Assembly (NCBI RefSeq): GCF_036417845.1
Contig: NC_089981.1
Span: 84,175,268-84,239,267, forward strand
DNA: 64,000 nt
Source: Apteryx mantelli
Lineage: Eukaryota; Chordata; Aves; Apterygiformes; Apterygidae
Direction: 5' to 3'
The notes below the pieces were generated by a model, which saw only the letters and a program-made list of their open reading frames with translations, was not told the origin of the DNA and ran no database searches. Of the stretch, positions 26,573 to 40,255 are shown piece by piece (position 1 is the first letter of the stretch; the number at the start of each line of letters is the position of its first letter). Both the position numbers and the translations under genes were made by a program.

Positions 26573-28373
26573 TACAAGAGGGTCATACCTCGGTGGAGGA
26601 AGGGATATTTAGCGCAAGCAAGAGACTTTTCTTCCAACTTCTGTTCAGAAAAGGGTCAGATATTAGAAACAATTAGAGAGCAGATTGTGAGACTTCTCAC
26701 AAACTAGCTACAGCCTCTAATTAAGGTCTTCCACCAGACCTGCCCTGTCCCAGCCGACACCAGCACGAGAACGTGCTGGGAGATGCTGAGGGAGCACTGC
26801 AACAGCCAGGCCAGAAACCCCTTGCCTCTCCCTCACACACAGTCTCCTCCAGCTGCTTCCTCTGCACAAACAGCCTTGCCCTGCAGGGGCCAGATGACTA
26901 AGATGGGCAGCAGAGAAATATAAAGCACTCACAGGTGCGTTGGGGGTATAGGAAGCCATTAATAATGCCTGTGTCTCATCATGGCTCTTGCATTTGCCTT
27001 CCTCCTCTCTCACCTGCTTTCTGCACCCATCAGAGCTACCTCGTGCTTCCCTCTCCATCCATCCTGCTGGTTGCCTCTGGCGAGATGCTGCACATGCTGG
27101 TGTGTCTTGGTCTAGATCAGCTTTCCAAATGCCTAGCCTGTCTGCAATAGGCTCCAGCCACGCAGCTTCTTAATGCTAATGAAGCCAGCAATGAATCCTC
27201 CTTCCAGGATCCTCTCTGCCAGCGCCAAATCTTCACTTGCAGCCTTGTGGCAGCATCAGCTGCCAGCCCAACTGGAAGCATGGTGGTGTAGGGGGGTCAA
27301 GCAGCACGTCCTCCTGTCACACTGGGGGTACAGCTACAAGAAGAGGGTAGTGGGGAAGATGTGGACTCCTCAACCCCTGCTAGAAAATCAGCCATTGCTG
27401 ATTAGAAATGTCTAGCTTTGCCTATGTCTTCTTCTCCTGTTCCTGGAGGTTACATTTCTTGCGCTGGATTGCTATCAGATCAAAAAAATCCCTGTTTCAA
27501 GGTACATGGGGCAAATGAAAGTTCAGTGCCACATTACCTTCCTCATGTCCAGGGATATTTACCTTCTGAGAGAAGGGGAAACGTGAAGAGGTAGGGTGAA
27601 GGGTAGCAACCAGGGAAGAGGTGAAGCAGTATGGAGGAAGAGGAGAAGGAGTGAGAGAGGGGTGGAAATCAGTGCCTCTCTCTCAAGCCCAGAGACTGCT
27701 GTAGATTTACATCAGCTGTTGCTCTGGCTGTCAGAGGAGAGTGGGGTTAGCAGGGATGAGTGCATATGCAGCCTACAGGAAAAGCTGCTTTTATTTGCTC
27801 ATATCTAGCAGGGGCTGAATTTATTGCCTTTGTAGAGGGGCCAGCAAAAAGGCAGGGTGTCACTTAAATCCCATTTAAAACCTCATATTAGGGCTTTAAA
27901 AGAAGTGAAAATGTCAAGGTGGAAGTGACCCAGCCAGATGCTGGCTGTGTTGCTTGGGGAATGGGTTACAAGCCCATCTTGCGGTGGCCGCTAGGGAGTT
28001 AAGTGAGGCCATTGCCTTACCAGTAAAGAGTCCTCCACTCCAGAGCTGTAGCAGAGACAGAGTAAGGAAGTGCCAAGTTGCCTTCGGCTCATCCTGATTC
28101 TCCATCCTCTTAATGGAGCATAAAACAGTTAACCCTCAGGTCACCAGGTGGATCCCAACCCAACTCGCCACCCCATTAGGAAGAGGAGCTTATCCTAAGG
28201 GAACTAGGAGCCCTCATTAGAGGCCTAGCTCTATGTGAAATATCTTAATCCTCCTGAAAAATCTGGCCCAAATCCTCCTAATTATTGATCTGACTCAGTC
28301 TCTAAGTACCTATGTTATTTTTGCAAAATTAGGACTTTGATGCCTAAGCCAGTTCTTGGATATGTTTGTCTTT
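26573..28373. other. Non-coding stretch, no gene recognised
   Basis: No protein-coding or RNA gene is apparent. Composition is unremarkable, with a purine-rich patch near 27,590-27,660 (runs of GGAAGAGG and GAGGAGAAGG). Confidence 0.4.
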
Positions 28374-28470
28374 AGTGACTCACCCAAGGTTACACACGGA
28401 GCCTGTGGTAGACCTGGGAACTGCTCCCAAATACCCCCAGTCCTGGATGAGTGCGTTAAATCACAAGACC
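28374..28470 (+). mobile_element. MIR-type (core-SINE) fragment
   Basis: AGTGACTCACCCAAGGTTAC, then a 'gtggtagacctgggaactg' block, 'ccccagtcctgg' and 'tcacaagacc' follow the order of the MIR 3' half (AGTGACTTGCCCAAGGTCAC, a GGCAGAGCTGGGATTxGAACCC block, then CCAGTGCTxxACCACTAGACC). The match is diverged, as expected for an element active before or near amniote origins. The 5' tRNA-like half is not recognisable. Confidence 0.65.
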
Positions 28471-31400
28471 GTCTCTGTCTTGCTCTCTATTTTGGTCACA
28501 CTGATTTGTCCTGCATCATTAAATTTTTACAACGCCTGACTCCAGACCATTTCAAGTTTGTACCTCCTGTCTCCACTAAGTGCAGAGCTAAGACTTTTTG
28601 CTCCTCTGAGCACTAGGGCTGGAATTTGAGGACTCAGTGACCAGCACAGTCAGGGAAATTTCTCTTGTTAGCGATGTCTGCGTAACAGGAGGTACATGCT
28701 CCCAGCATCTTTCAAAGCATCAGCTTTGCAGGTCCTGTCAGTGGATTTCTTTCTCATGAACAGGAGTTGGGATGGATCTGACACAAAACTTGATGAATGC
28801 TACTACAGTTGGCAGAGCAGCAGGTCCAGACTCGGCAGTGACCTGGATATTTGGGAAGGTGGCAGCAACTTTCCTTGTCAAGAGAGCCCAGGGCATGTGG
28901 TCTGCTTGGGATAGAGAGAGCGCAGGAGCGCTCCAGCCTCCTGCTCCATCCTCCCAGGCTCTCGGGGACAACATCAGAGCCCTGAGATCGTCTTTCTTGG
29001 CTGAGCACGCTTTACTCCAGGGCCTTCTCTGAGGATTTCTGCTTGCTCTCCAGCTGCAGTTTCTCTGCTGCAAGAACTCTCCCAGATTCATGTGCTCTTC
29101 CTTATTGGCCTGTTTGGTACCGGATGCTGCTCCACCCAGGGGCTCTGTGCTGCCTTGGCTTAATCAGCTCCTAAGAGGCACTGTATCACTGTGCCTTTTG
29201 TGATGGGAAAGAAGAAGCATTGCAGCTACCCCGGCCTAAGAGCTGCTCTGGGCTGCACCCCTAGGAATGGCCCCACTGGAAGGTTTCTGACTGGGGATGG
29301 CACTGGTCACTGCAGGACAATGCTTCTTCTGCCTCTCTCTGGCCTTTTTGCTGATTGCCCCAGCACACAAGTCTCTCCTTCTCCCCCATCCATCTTGCAA
29401 TAGTTTTAGGTCCATTTACAAGGCTCTGACTGTTATCCTGGCAGGACTGGTGTCCTCACTATCTGAAAGTTGCCCGTGGCTGGTGGTGCTTAGAGACCAC
29501 GACTGAAATACTTGTCTCCAGCTCAGGGCATCATATCAGGAGAACGCTCCCTCTGCAGCACAGACAGGAGCCACTGGGAGACCAGGGGTGACCAGGGGCT
29601 CCTGTGCAGCAGCATGGCTGGGAGCGGTGGGAGCCGTGCAGGCCGAGAGAGCACCCCTGAGCCTCTTATCCGGGCCAGCCGGGCAGGGTACCTCAGCCAA
29701 GCCCTCCCTGTGCTCATTGCCCCTCTTGTGTAGACCAGCCTCGAATCACTGGTGACACAAAGGTGTTGCCAAGCTGGCAGAAAGGGAAAATACTGTCACA
29801 CCAACAGTAGCGGGTACCTTCCCAGTTGCAACCTCTTTAGTCACAGCTGGATTACTAACCCCATTCTTATATTTTCCATGGAGGCGGCATGACTAAGAGC
29901 TGACTCCTAGGGCTGTTTGTTGCCTCCAGAAACTCTTAGGGAAAGGAATGCTGACAGGACTATTCGGCTGCCCAAGTTGCAGGCCAAAACAGGGGAGCCG
30001 TGTGGTTGTGCTAGGAATGAGACGGGGACGCTGACTCAGGCACAGCACAGAGCCACCCCAGAGTGAAGGATGCAAGAAAAACCAAGAGCCCACTAGGCAG
30101 CAGCCGCAGCAGGGGGGCAGGGATGGAGGTGCTGTCCCAGGGGACCACGGCATCCACTGGGACAGCGTCATTAGGAGGAGGTCGGGCGCACGTAGCCCAG
30201 CTTCTTCCACCTCCTCTGACCTACCTTGGTCCCTCCAGAAAACAATTTGGGGCATCAGTTGTTTTCTGGAGAAGAGACCCCAGCTCTTGAGGCAAGCCTG
30301 GTCTGTCTCACCATTTTGGCTCATGGCGAGTTGAGGATGAGATCAGATGCTGGAAACACTTTTACACCTCCTGGACCCATGCCTGGCTTTTGTATAAGTG
30401 ACAGAGCAAATGAATGGTGAAGGTCACCAGCCTTCAGGTTACAGGGCTCAAACACAGGTCAGAAGTATTGCACGTATCCCCCAGCTCCCAGCTGCAGGTA
30501 TCTCACAGTAGCCTGAGCCACTCTTGGCTCCAGCCACCTCCACACCAGCCTGGTATTTCCAACGCAGGAGGTGCGAGACAGCTGCTTTCCTCTCCATGAC
30601 CCCGCGCTGCTGCTCTCAGATCTGCCGCCCGGCTGTGTCCAGCATGCGAGGGCCAGCAACGTTGGGAGAGGGCCCTACCCAGACCTAGCTGCCAGCTCCG
30701 CCGAGCCCCCGTCTCCTGGCCTGGGAAAGCCGGGAGACGTCTCGGGGCCAACGGCGGAGGAAGTTACCCAAGACGGACCAGCTGCTCTCTCTGGGGCTGC
30801 AATCAGCGTCTGCCCCTGGACCCGCTCTCAGCGAAAGCCATCGCAATTTCCGTCCCTGTGCAAACCTGGGAACTGGAAGCAGGAGGAAGAGGAACTTCCC
30901 CACTTGGGCTGAAACGATGGGAACAAATCCACGGTACCCCAGCACTGTCTGCTCAGGCGGTGGGAATGTGAGCTCAGCCCTGAGGCGAGTTAATGGGCTT
31001 TTAAAAAAACCTTTGTATTGGATCCATTATTCTTCCAAAAGCTTGCTGGCACCACTCCAGGTGGAAACCTTTGATTCTGTAAATACACCACAATTATCAT
31101 CCCGAGGAGTCTCAGCTATTGCGCTCCCCCGAAAAATCAGCAGGATGCTGGGGAGAGGTGCTTAAATCATTTGATCGTAAGAAAGCCTTGGGCTGTAACA
31201 GCTTCCCTGCTGCTCAGAAAAAGCTACCCCTCTCCCAACAGCTTGGCTCCATTTTTCTTCCGATTATACAGTCGCTGGTGGAGGCAGGGCAGCGAGCGCT
31301 GCGGAAACCAGGCCACTGGGGTTCCCGGTGATTTCACCAGTCCTGTGGCCGGAGCTCGCCGTGATTTATGAGCTCGCAGGAATCTCACCATGGACTTATC

Positions 31401-31815
31401 TCCCCCTCCCTGCTTTTTATTGCAGTACAGATACAGATTCAGAGATAGAGCTCTTCTGGGTACCGTAGTGAGCTCAGTCTGTTTGACAGTTGCAAATATT
31501 TTTCTCCAACATTGCACAGATCCATGTGAGTGTGCTGTTACTGCCAGCATCGCGTTCGGGTCCTCGCCACCACCCAGCACGGAGCAGCTCACTGTTGCCT
31601 GTGCATCTCTGAGCACGCAAAACCAAACGCTTGCCAGACATAGCACCCGTTCCCTGACTTCCATCTCTCACTCACAAGTCCCCTAAGCTTTCCCTGTCTC
31701 CTCAGGGTAGGCTTTTATTACTTTTAAATTGCTGGCGATTTTTTTTCCAGAGGTATTTTTATTTTCTGTGGATTATACAAATCCTGCCCTTCTGCAGTGC
31801 TTTCCAGTCCAAGGC
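28471..31815. other. Non-coding stretch, no gene recognised
   Basis: No gene supported. GC rises modestly around 30,590-30,760, but I see no splice-bounded coding exon or recognisable peptide. Confidence 0.4.
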
Positions 31816-31898
31816 TGGGATTTTCCAAGGAGATTTAGGGGAGTTAGGTGTTCAGCTTTCAGTGGGAGCCGAGCGCTTCTCTGCTTTTAGAAATCCCA
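31816..31898. mobile_element. Short hairpin DNA-transposon fossil
   Basis: The stretch begins TGGGATTTTCCAAGGAG and ends TTTAGAAATCCCA, so its ends are inverted (TGGGATTT against AAATCCCA, 8 of 8). Inside are GGGGAGTTAGGTG and AGTGGGAGCCGAGCGC. This resembles a palindromic amniote repeat of the form GGGATTTTCAAAGGAGCC, then AGTTAGGC and CCCATTG, then the mirror image. About 83 bp remain. It is an old, non-autonomous element and the family name is uncertain. Confidence 0.55.
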
Positions 31899-34800
31899 CT
31901 TTAAAGCAAGTCGTCAGTGTTTTTCTGCAGCTGTTTTTCTTAGCAGTCTAAATAAAGCTTGCAAGTCACAATTCATTGATGTGAGGCCAGATTCGGAGAC
32001 TATCAGTTCCTTTGTGTATCCTCAACTTGTCCGGGGCTGTGTGGTTTTATTTTGGGATCAGTGGTTGTTTCTGGGGGTTGTTGCAAAGCTGTGCATTTAG
32101 CAGCCCCCTCCTAGCACGTTCCTCGGCCAGCCAGGTATCGCATAAGCTCACAGCGCTGCTGAACCCTGCCCCTGCAGCTCACTTCTACCGTGCCTGCCTG
32201 TGCAACGGCGAAGGGTTTTGCAAGCAGGAATTAAGCGTGCCTTGCACAGAGGCAGGCCTGAACTTTGTGTTTTAAGGTCTGCTAGCCAAGGCCAAGGCGA
32301 CAAGCTGAAGGTCACACGACCAGCGAGCGGTAGAGCCTCCTGGTGCGGCGGCTCAGCCTTTGCTCTCACCGCAGGGTCACCCTCCCTTTCCTGTCCCCCG
32401 AGGGAAGGTGTGCGACTTGCTTGGACAATCTTCCCCCTAACGCTCAGCTGCGGCCGAGGTTTGGGCTGGCTTCCCCGCTGAGCCGGCGTCCAGGCTCTCC
32501 TTCCAAAGCTGCAATTGCCGCCCTCGTGGCCCCGGAGCACAGGTGGAGTTTCTTCCCGGTGGAAATGAATTATTCATGTGGACGACAAGGAAGACTGTTC
32601 CCATCTGGTGACACACAGCTATTATCACCACTAAGTTTGTCACTTAGTGGGTTTGGCAGAGGCTGAAAAGGGTTTTGAAACAGTGGAGTGTCCCCTTTTC
32701 CTCTCCACCGGTTGCATTTCTCACAGGAGCCAGTGTTACGGGCTCGCTCTGCTCGGGAAGGCTGCTGTTTCGACAGACCCGGGGTTGCTGTTGCTCCAAA
32801 CTCCCACCAGCCCTGTGGCACCCCTTTTCCTGGACTGTCCCAGCCAGCTGCCCCATTTGGGGCTTAGCTCCGGTTCTGAGACCAGCATAGCTCACCCCAG
32901 AAATCTATAAGCCAGCAACAGGTTGAGACCGAAAATCCATTCCTATCCTTTATCAAAACCACCACTGCTTACTTAGGATGCTCCAGGCATGATTCAACAC
33001 TCATTATCTTCATTGTGCTTGAGATCAGGCTGCAGTCTTCCCAGATAATAGCTTTATTAGCTCCCTATTATTCTTTCTACATTATTTATTTACACTAAGT
33101 CCAGAAGAACATTCAAAGCTTTCACTAGGACAGCAGTATTGGTTCAGTGGACAACATTTCACGCTGTACTTCTCACCCTGGCAAAGATCCCGTGTAGAAG
33201 GAGCGACCCCAGGCCAAACGTGCTCTCCCTGAAGAGGTCTGCTTGGCTCGAGGAAGCTGTACGTGTTAGGGACACACAACCGGACGCAAATGAGAGGTGG
33301 CGGTTTCCCAGGGCTTTGGCACAGGCAACAGGCCATTTTGCCCCCTCTCCCTGCTGCTCTGGGCAGGGACTCTGCCAGTGCCGCTCCTGGCCGAGGGATC
33401 ACAACTGCCCACGGTGCCACCCACCAGAGGCTCCTTCGTGGGCTCCTGCAACGCGCTCACTGCTGTGCTCTGCCACGGGCTGGCACCAACCCTCCCTTGG
33501 CTGGGACGAGGTCTCTCTGTCTGCCATCTCTCCAGAAACAAAGCCTGGGGCCTGGGTGCTAAAGGAAATTAGAATCTATTAATTACTGATTTAATTAGAA
33601 CCAGGGCAGGCAAGTGGTTGGGCCCCTGGCTTTGGTCCTGCTCATCAGTGGAGATGAGGAGTGTCTGCTGTGCTCCTGCTCGCGCTGGCGACGAGGAGCA
33701 TTGCCGACCCGCAGCAGCCCAGTGCACCGGGTCATTACGAGGGCTGGTTTGAGTTGGCCTCCGTGAAGGCCACCTGGGAGTATTTCTATATACGCTGGCA
33801 AAATTACCCAGCCCACATTTTCCACTGACTTGGCATCACCGAGGAGGATGACTGAATATGAGTCTCTGTTCACCTTTTCCCTTTCCTTGACAACCTCAGC
33901 ATGAAAACCACAGCCTGGCCTCCTGGCAACCTGGTCTTCTCGCGGTTGCAAGGATCTCTTTCTGCCATGGCACAGACTATGCGGCTCTCTCTGTTATTTT
34001 CCAAATGACTCTTTTCCAGTAACTCTTTTTGCAATCAGAGGTGCCAACGATGCTATTAGCACACCTTCAAGTCCAGTTTAAATGGACTAAAGTCAAGCTG
34101 GCTGCACTTTCTGCTCACACGCTCCCTATTTTCCCCTTGCTGCCCATTGCTTCTGGTGCTGAGCACTGCCCTGCATAACTCCCCAGAGAGGAGGCTCCAG
34201 GTAAGTCCTACCACCAGCTTGTGTTCAGCAACCGCAAAGCAGAACTGGAAAGAGGTGTTGCATGCACCAAAATATGTTCTTGAAAGAACCTAAATAGCCC
34301 CATTCTCCCCAGTTCAATCCTGGATTGTGCTGTGCTGAAGGAATTCCCACTCTAGGAGCAAATGCTTACAATGCACAGCCCACGACACAAGCACTGCAGC
34401 TCACCCAGCAAACCCGGCAGATGCTGTGGTCTAACTTTGATATATCTTTCTTTACTATTCAAAACAGTCCCTCCTGAAAGGAGCTGGATTGGAGGCTGCT
34501 TATAAAAGCTGCCATTGTTTTTATTGGGCTGCTGTCCATCTGTTTAAAACATGGATGCCCTAAGTGACTCTGCTGGCAGGAGGAGGTTCCTTTGGATGTG
34601 CTCTGAAAATTGTCCCTGCATTGAGAATGGCTTTTGGAAAAGATGTTTAACATCATCCATCTTTCAAGCCTCTCAAAGCGCTGCCTTGTCCCTTGGGGTT
34701 TGGTGTAAACACTCGGCTTCAGAGACGGTGAGAGAGAAGAGGGCAGATTGTGCAGTTAAAAGCCGGTCTGCGTCAGAAGTGGTGTAATTTGTAGCTGCTT

Positions 34801-37800
34801 GGAAACGCCCTGGCAGAGAAACAGGGCATCTGGGTGACACACCTCTCCACTCCTGGCCCAGCCCAAAGGCAGCCTGCCAGCCCCAGGGCTGCTGCGGCAA
34901 TGCTGCCCACTGCTCTGGGACACCAGAGACAAAGTCCTAATGGAGTTAAGATATAGAGCATGCACATTCTTCTTTGTTCAGTGTCTACTCAAAAGCAACC
35001 AGAGATCTCTGGAAACAAGCTCTGGAAAATGTTTCCTGGACTGTTCCCCTTTGAAAGGCCCCCTGCTTTCTGGAGCTGCCAGCAACATACCACCACTGCA
35101 TTGCCACCAGTTGAAGCTCTAGTGAGCCAAGAAGGGATGAGCTGGCTGGTACTCACCACGTGCTTGCATCTCCTATTGAACCGTGAGAGAGAAATCTCCA
35201 TCCCTGCCCTCCCTGTGATCCACCCTCCCTTATCCAACCTGGGCCTCTGCTGCCCAAAAGCCAGCCAACACCACCCACTTACAGCATGTCCCACGGCTCC
35301 ATCTGCTCCTCTCTCCCCAGCTCCATCTGCTCCTCTCTCCCTCACCCGTGGCCTTGCAATAGGGATGAATCTTCCACGGGCACTAACACGCAGGGAGGCT
35401 GCATAGCATCATGAAGAGGCTCTTAGTCCTATTTGTGCCTCTGGCAGCCCTGGCTCCTAGGACCCAGACTGCAACTAGATGGCTTGCCCAAGACCGAATA
35501 GTGAACTGGTGTCAGAGGAGGGAAGTGGGACATGGACATCCCTCCCCACGCTGTGCCGCAGACCCAGCCTCACTCTGTGCCAAAAAGACATGAACTGCAC
35601 ATGCAACTTACCACCACTGCACAAGGCAACCTGTGGCTGGAGCTGCCAGGTAATTATCAGCTGCTCTTGCGGCTGTGCAGAGAAGCCAGGCGTCTCAGTG
35701 AAGGGTTACTGATTTTGTTTTGGCCCTGGGGAGCTGTGTTGGACGAATTGCCGTATAATCCCTGTACATTCCAGCCTGCAGAATGGCATTGTAATATTTT
35801 TCTCTTATCATTATGCAGCTTTGGAGGCTCTTATTTGATCTCCTTTATCCATGCGAATGTGTCCAAGAACATAGCATTCACTGCCTGCAGAATGGCTTCT
35901 ATTGTTCCCTTTGTTCGCGGGCTCCGGCTATTCCCTCAGTCTCCTTTCTCCCTTTGTTATAACAGCAATCAGACGAACTCTGCACGTGAAAAAGTATCTT
36001 TACAGCCCAATCTTTATATGAGCTCAGCTATGGAAAAGGCAGAGGGCATATTTTCCTGAATATGGCGTGGTGAAAAGTACCGTGAGGTCAGACAGTGGAT
36101 TAGCTACATTTAACTTCAACCAGGTTCTACTCACACTTGCCCATGGCAAGTTGCTCCAAACTAATGCTGAAAATACACAGCACCAGACTGGGCATTTTGG
36201 CTGATATATCTGTTCCTCCTGAAGAGCTGTCCCTGTTTGTTCAAGTAAATCCACTGTAACACAGTAAATCAGCTTGGAAGAGAAACAAAGAATCTGAAAG
36301 ACTTGTGAAATATAGTTCAGCATTTCAATTTTATTTTCTGCTTCTTCTAATACAAAAGCTTTTTCATGACTTCATGCTGAAAACAGGCTGGAATCCTGGA
36401 ATCTCATCCTTGATTTTTAAAACATTTAATTTAGAGGTGTTTTTTGTGAGCATGGAACTGAATGCAGTGCTTTTCTGAACTGGGCCTTCAGCTTTGCAGA
36501 GAAGTCTCTCAATACCAGCTGAGCAGACTTCTAGATTAGCTGCTTTCCACATCTCCTTTCAGACAGGTGTGCAACAGTTCATCCTAACATGATCTGCGCA
36601 ATCTTTATAGTCTGTTGTCTGAGCAGTTTCAAAATAAACCCCAGACAAACCTCAGCTCCCTCTGAAAAATGATCTTCTCTTAATCCTCCTCACCAAGAAC
36701 CTGTAGGAAGATGTAAAATTATACAAATTGGAACTTTGGCACAGCTTGGTTAGAGTAGGCTGGATTAGTCATCAAAGTTACAGCTGGAGGTTGTTAATCT
36801 GTTGGCTACTTCCAAGCAAATTAATTTTATTTCTGTTTACCAAATAAGAGAACAACATTATTGGTTAGGCCTTGAGGCATGATGCATCACTGCTGGTGGT
36901 AAAAAAAAAAAAAAAAGATGACACAAAGCTTGCTTGCACACAGATTAAGGTGTACTCCTTAATTAAGCCTGAGTCATCAGTTCATTATAAGCAGGATTGA
37001 AAGATGACCCAGAAAGGCTGTGCATGCATGAAAGCTGCTTGCTGCTGTGGGGCTGCTGGCAGTTGTCTGGGTCTGTTTAAAGCCCAGATCCTGCAGTTTG
37101 CAGTGTTCAGGTAGCTGCACAGGCTACTAGTGAGATAGGTTGGAAACTGCTGGCTCAGGGGCTGGATGTGTGCTTTGGTTTTCTGAGCTGTCTTGTGTGG
37201 AATGGCTCTTTTGATGGAACTTGTGTGGGCTGGAGGCAGAGGATTTTTTTTCTAGGTTTTGTTACTTTTTGTACTGAATTAAGTGGGGGGAATCATTTAC
37301 TGCTGTTAGAGTCCCATGAATATGGAGCGTTGTCAATCTCAAGATTCCCACACTACAAATTAAACTTGCCCAAATCATGATTTAAAAAAAAAAAAAAGGC
37401 TGTCTCTCTCTGGCTTTCTTCACTGGAGTTTTGTGCTTCTTAGAAAGTGTCTTGGCTCTTTTCCCTGCATACATGGCAGCAGAAACAACCCTTTTTGCAA
37501 AAGTGAGATCCCGTAACACAATCACCTGACTCCAGAAGCAGGTGTCCCCAAGAGCACTTCGGAAAACATCCAGCCTCCAAAAGAAAGACTCTGACAAAAC
37601 CCTTTGAAGTGGGCAGTGTAAGTAGGAGCACTCATTTTGGTGCCCAGGGGCGAAACTCCTTCTGACTTGATCTTGTTGCTCTTAGCAGAGGACTATCCTA
37701 GACTGTTATTATTGGGGACTGATTATTTGATCATCAGATGGATGAAAAGAAAAAAAAAACAGTGGCTGGTTATAAATGTGGCCTTTGTAATGTACCTGTC

Positions 37801-40255
37801 TGCAATGACTCTTAATGGGCTCATCAGAAGGTATATTAACCCTCTTCAGTGTGTGGAGGTGAGGGAGCTAATCCTGTATTAGCAACCAGTTCTTCTACTG
37901 CAGTGAACTGGGAATGTCCCTTGGGAAAGGGAGGCGGGAGCAGGAAACCTTGCCTCTCCCTGCCCTATGTGCTGTTACACGTACTGGTTTTGGGGAGGTA
38001 TAGGGGAGCTGCGGAGGGGACGGGGCTTGAGCCACATCGGGACCCCGCTGCCCTGGGTGAGGGCTGCGTGGAGGTGCTCAGCGCCCTCCCTTTCATTGAG
38101 GCAAAGCCCTGTCATGCAGAAAGCAGCAAAACCCTCTGAGCTTGGCACTTCTCTTTTCCATCAAGGCAAACTGTCCCCAAGGTAACTCTGGCCTTGGTTT
38201 GTGTGTTAGCCACCTGGTTTCTATGTGCTTGTGTGCTGGTGAGGAAGAGCCGGCGCTGCATTCCCCAAATAGTGGTCGAGCCCATTGCTCAAATGGGAAT
38301 GCCGAGACAAGTGTCGGACCATGTTGCCTGAAATGCCTTGGCAGAGGGGTGAAGGAGCAAAATAACCATCGCACCGCCAAGCCCCGAGTATCCCTTCCCA
38401 CTACGCTACTCAGAAAGTGACAGCGAAGAACAAACTTCCTTCCCTGTCCCTCCTGCCTCTCTGAATTCTTTCTCATTAAACAAAGAAAAGTCAATACCCA
38501 GAGTGTTGAATGAAGCATGAGGAACGAAATGCCGTCCTCTCCTGGTGTAGGATGCTGAAAGAGCCAAGTGTGGGCCTACATTTTCTAGAACCTCTATTGA
38601 CTCTGGGTGACTATTTTGGCTACCAATGTGTACCGAAGGAGCCCGATTTCAGGAAGCAATTTGCAACCAGGCCTTTGAGGGGGGAAAAAGCAACAAAAAC
38701 AAAAACTAAACCCTGCTGCTGTGAGTGGATCATATCTTGGCCTTCCCAGACAGGTTTGAAAAGCATTTGACAATTTGTGATATACAAGTGGTGGTGCATG
38801 ATCCCCACCAGGAGGATGCCGAGGATATACGAGGCTAACCACATCCTTCCCCTGTGTTCCTGTCCACATGGGGAGATGGTATTTCCCACCTTGCGCCTCC
38901 TCTTGCTGCAGCTCTCCACCAGTTCAGCTTCCTCCGGGACATCAGAGCTTCTTGCCTTCATCATCATAGCCCACCAGAAGCTATCCTGGCTGAGCACAGG
39001 TTTGGTCAAGGGTAGCCATCCTCTTCTTGCTCCACGTCCATACTGCTGCCTCTGTGTTTCCTCCCGTACTGTCCCTCATGCTGCCCATGAACATCTCATC
39101 ATCCTCATCAGACTTCCCTATGGTGCTTTCTTCTGTATCCGCAGAGATCCCAGTAAGCAGCGGCAGGCCAAGACGTTGAGACCATACCCTTGTGAAAAGC
39201 AGTATTTTCTGTATCCTTCTGCTTCTCTGTCCATCTATTTCTATCCATTATTTGTCTCTTCTCCTAAATCCTTGGGAATCCTGGGTGGAAGGAAATGCCC
39301 CTTTGCTCGGTACATATCCAGCAACTCTTGCAGTGCCATCCTGGCTCACAGGTGGAGCTTGTGGGGCTCTGTGGTGATGCAGACAGCAATAATAATATTA
39401 AATGCTGGAGCACCCGGGTTGCAGGTTGGCATAAGCAGCTCGTTTTCCTCTACAGCTGGTCAAAAGCTTCCTGCTGAAAGGCAGTTATGAAGGAAATGGT
39501 TGTTACTGCAGAATGGATGTATCCTATGGGAAGGTGCCAATTTTGCTGACCTTTCCACATTTCCTATCATGAACCTGGAGGAAAAAAAAACACTTTTTTT
39601 TTTAATTCCCTCCAGGCCTCACCACTTCAGTTTGGCCAACTGCATTTAGTTTGTGTGAGCTTGATGTTACTCTGTGTCCTTCTGAGTTGCTGGTTATTTG
39701 GGTGCCTTGTGGGAAATGCTGTCAAAGGCTGGGTGGAAAAACAGGTGCAAAAGGCCCCTGGGTACAGCACTGCAGTGGACAGTGTGTATAATGCCAAACT
39801 GAGCAGGGAAAGAACGCTTGAATGTGCCTAGAACATTTGTAACAAATACTGTTCTGTGGGAAAATGCAGATATTTTATTTTTTTCTCTTATTTGGTTTGA
39901 AAACAAGTGTTTAAAATTTTTTTTTTTTCCCTAGAAATGGAAAACTTGATTTTCTACCAACCTCCTGCTCGCAATCCGCTTGATTTGTTTCTTAGAGGAA
40001 ACTTTCTTTCTGCATGGTGTTTGTGGGGAAAACAGATGTAATCGTGTATGCCAAAATGTTCCTTTCTCGTGTACCGCCAGCGTAAGACAGTTACTTTGGC
40101 CTACCAGGTACAACGGGGCCCTGAGGGACATTCAGTTAAGCCCTGGCAGTGAGTTACAGCGCGTAGCACTCCACAAATATAATCACTGTGATTTATGACT
40201 GCTGAGATTACAAAGATTTTGTTTGGTAGCGAGGAGTGATGGCTGATGTCCCTCT
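31899..40255. other. Non-coding stretch with minor repeats
   Basis: No gene recognised. Minor items are possible diverged MIR pieces at about 32,285-32,340 (AAGGTCACACGACCAG) and 35,478-35,530 (GGCTTGCCCAAGACCG), a 24-bp direct duplication (CTCCATCTGCTCCTCTCTCC) near 35,297-35,342, and A runs at about 36,900 and 37,384. A possible small plus-strand exon lies at 34,170-34,200. An AATTAAA lies about 20 bp before the A run at 37,384, which could mark a small retrocopied 3' end, but the upstream sequence is not recognisable. Confidence 0.35.
34170..34200 (+). other. Possible small non-coding exon
   Basis: A pyrimidine-rich tract (34,126-34,158) leads to AG at 34,168-34,169. About 31 bp later CTCCAG|GTAAGT gives a strong consensus donor (intron would start at 34,201). 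An acceptor-exon-donor arrangement of this quality is suggestive. The exon is very short, has no recognisable peptide, and could be a chance pairing. Confidence 0.2.

Noticed and set aside
37382-37631. Basic minus-strand frame as a retrocopied protein gene
   Set aside because: The A run lies on the wrong side for a minus-strand poly(A) tail, and the peptide was not recognised.
38620-39490. Overlapping long frames on both strands, possibly a decayed gene
   Set aside because: No motif or domain recognised on either strand, and no splice context.
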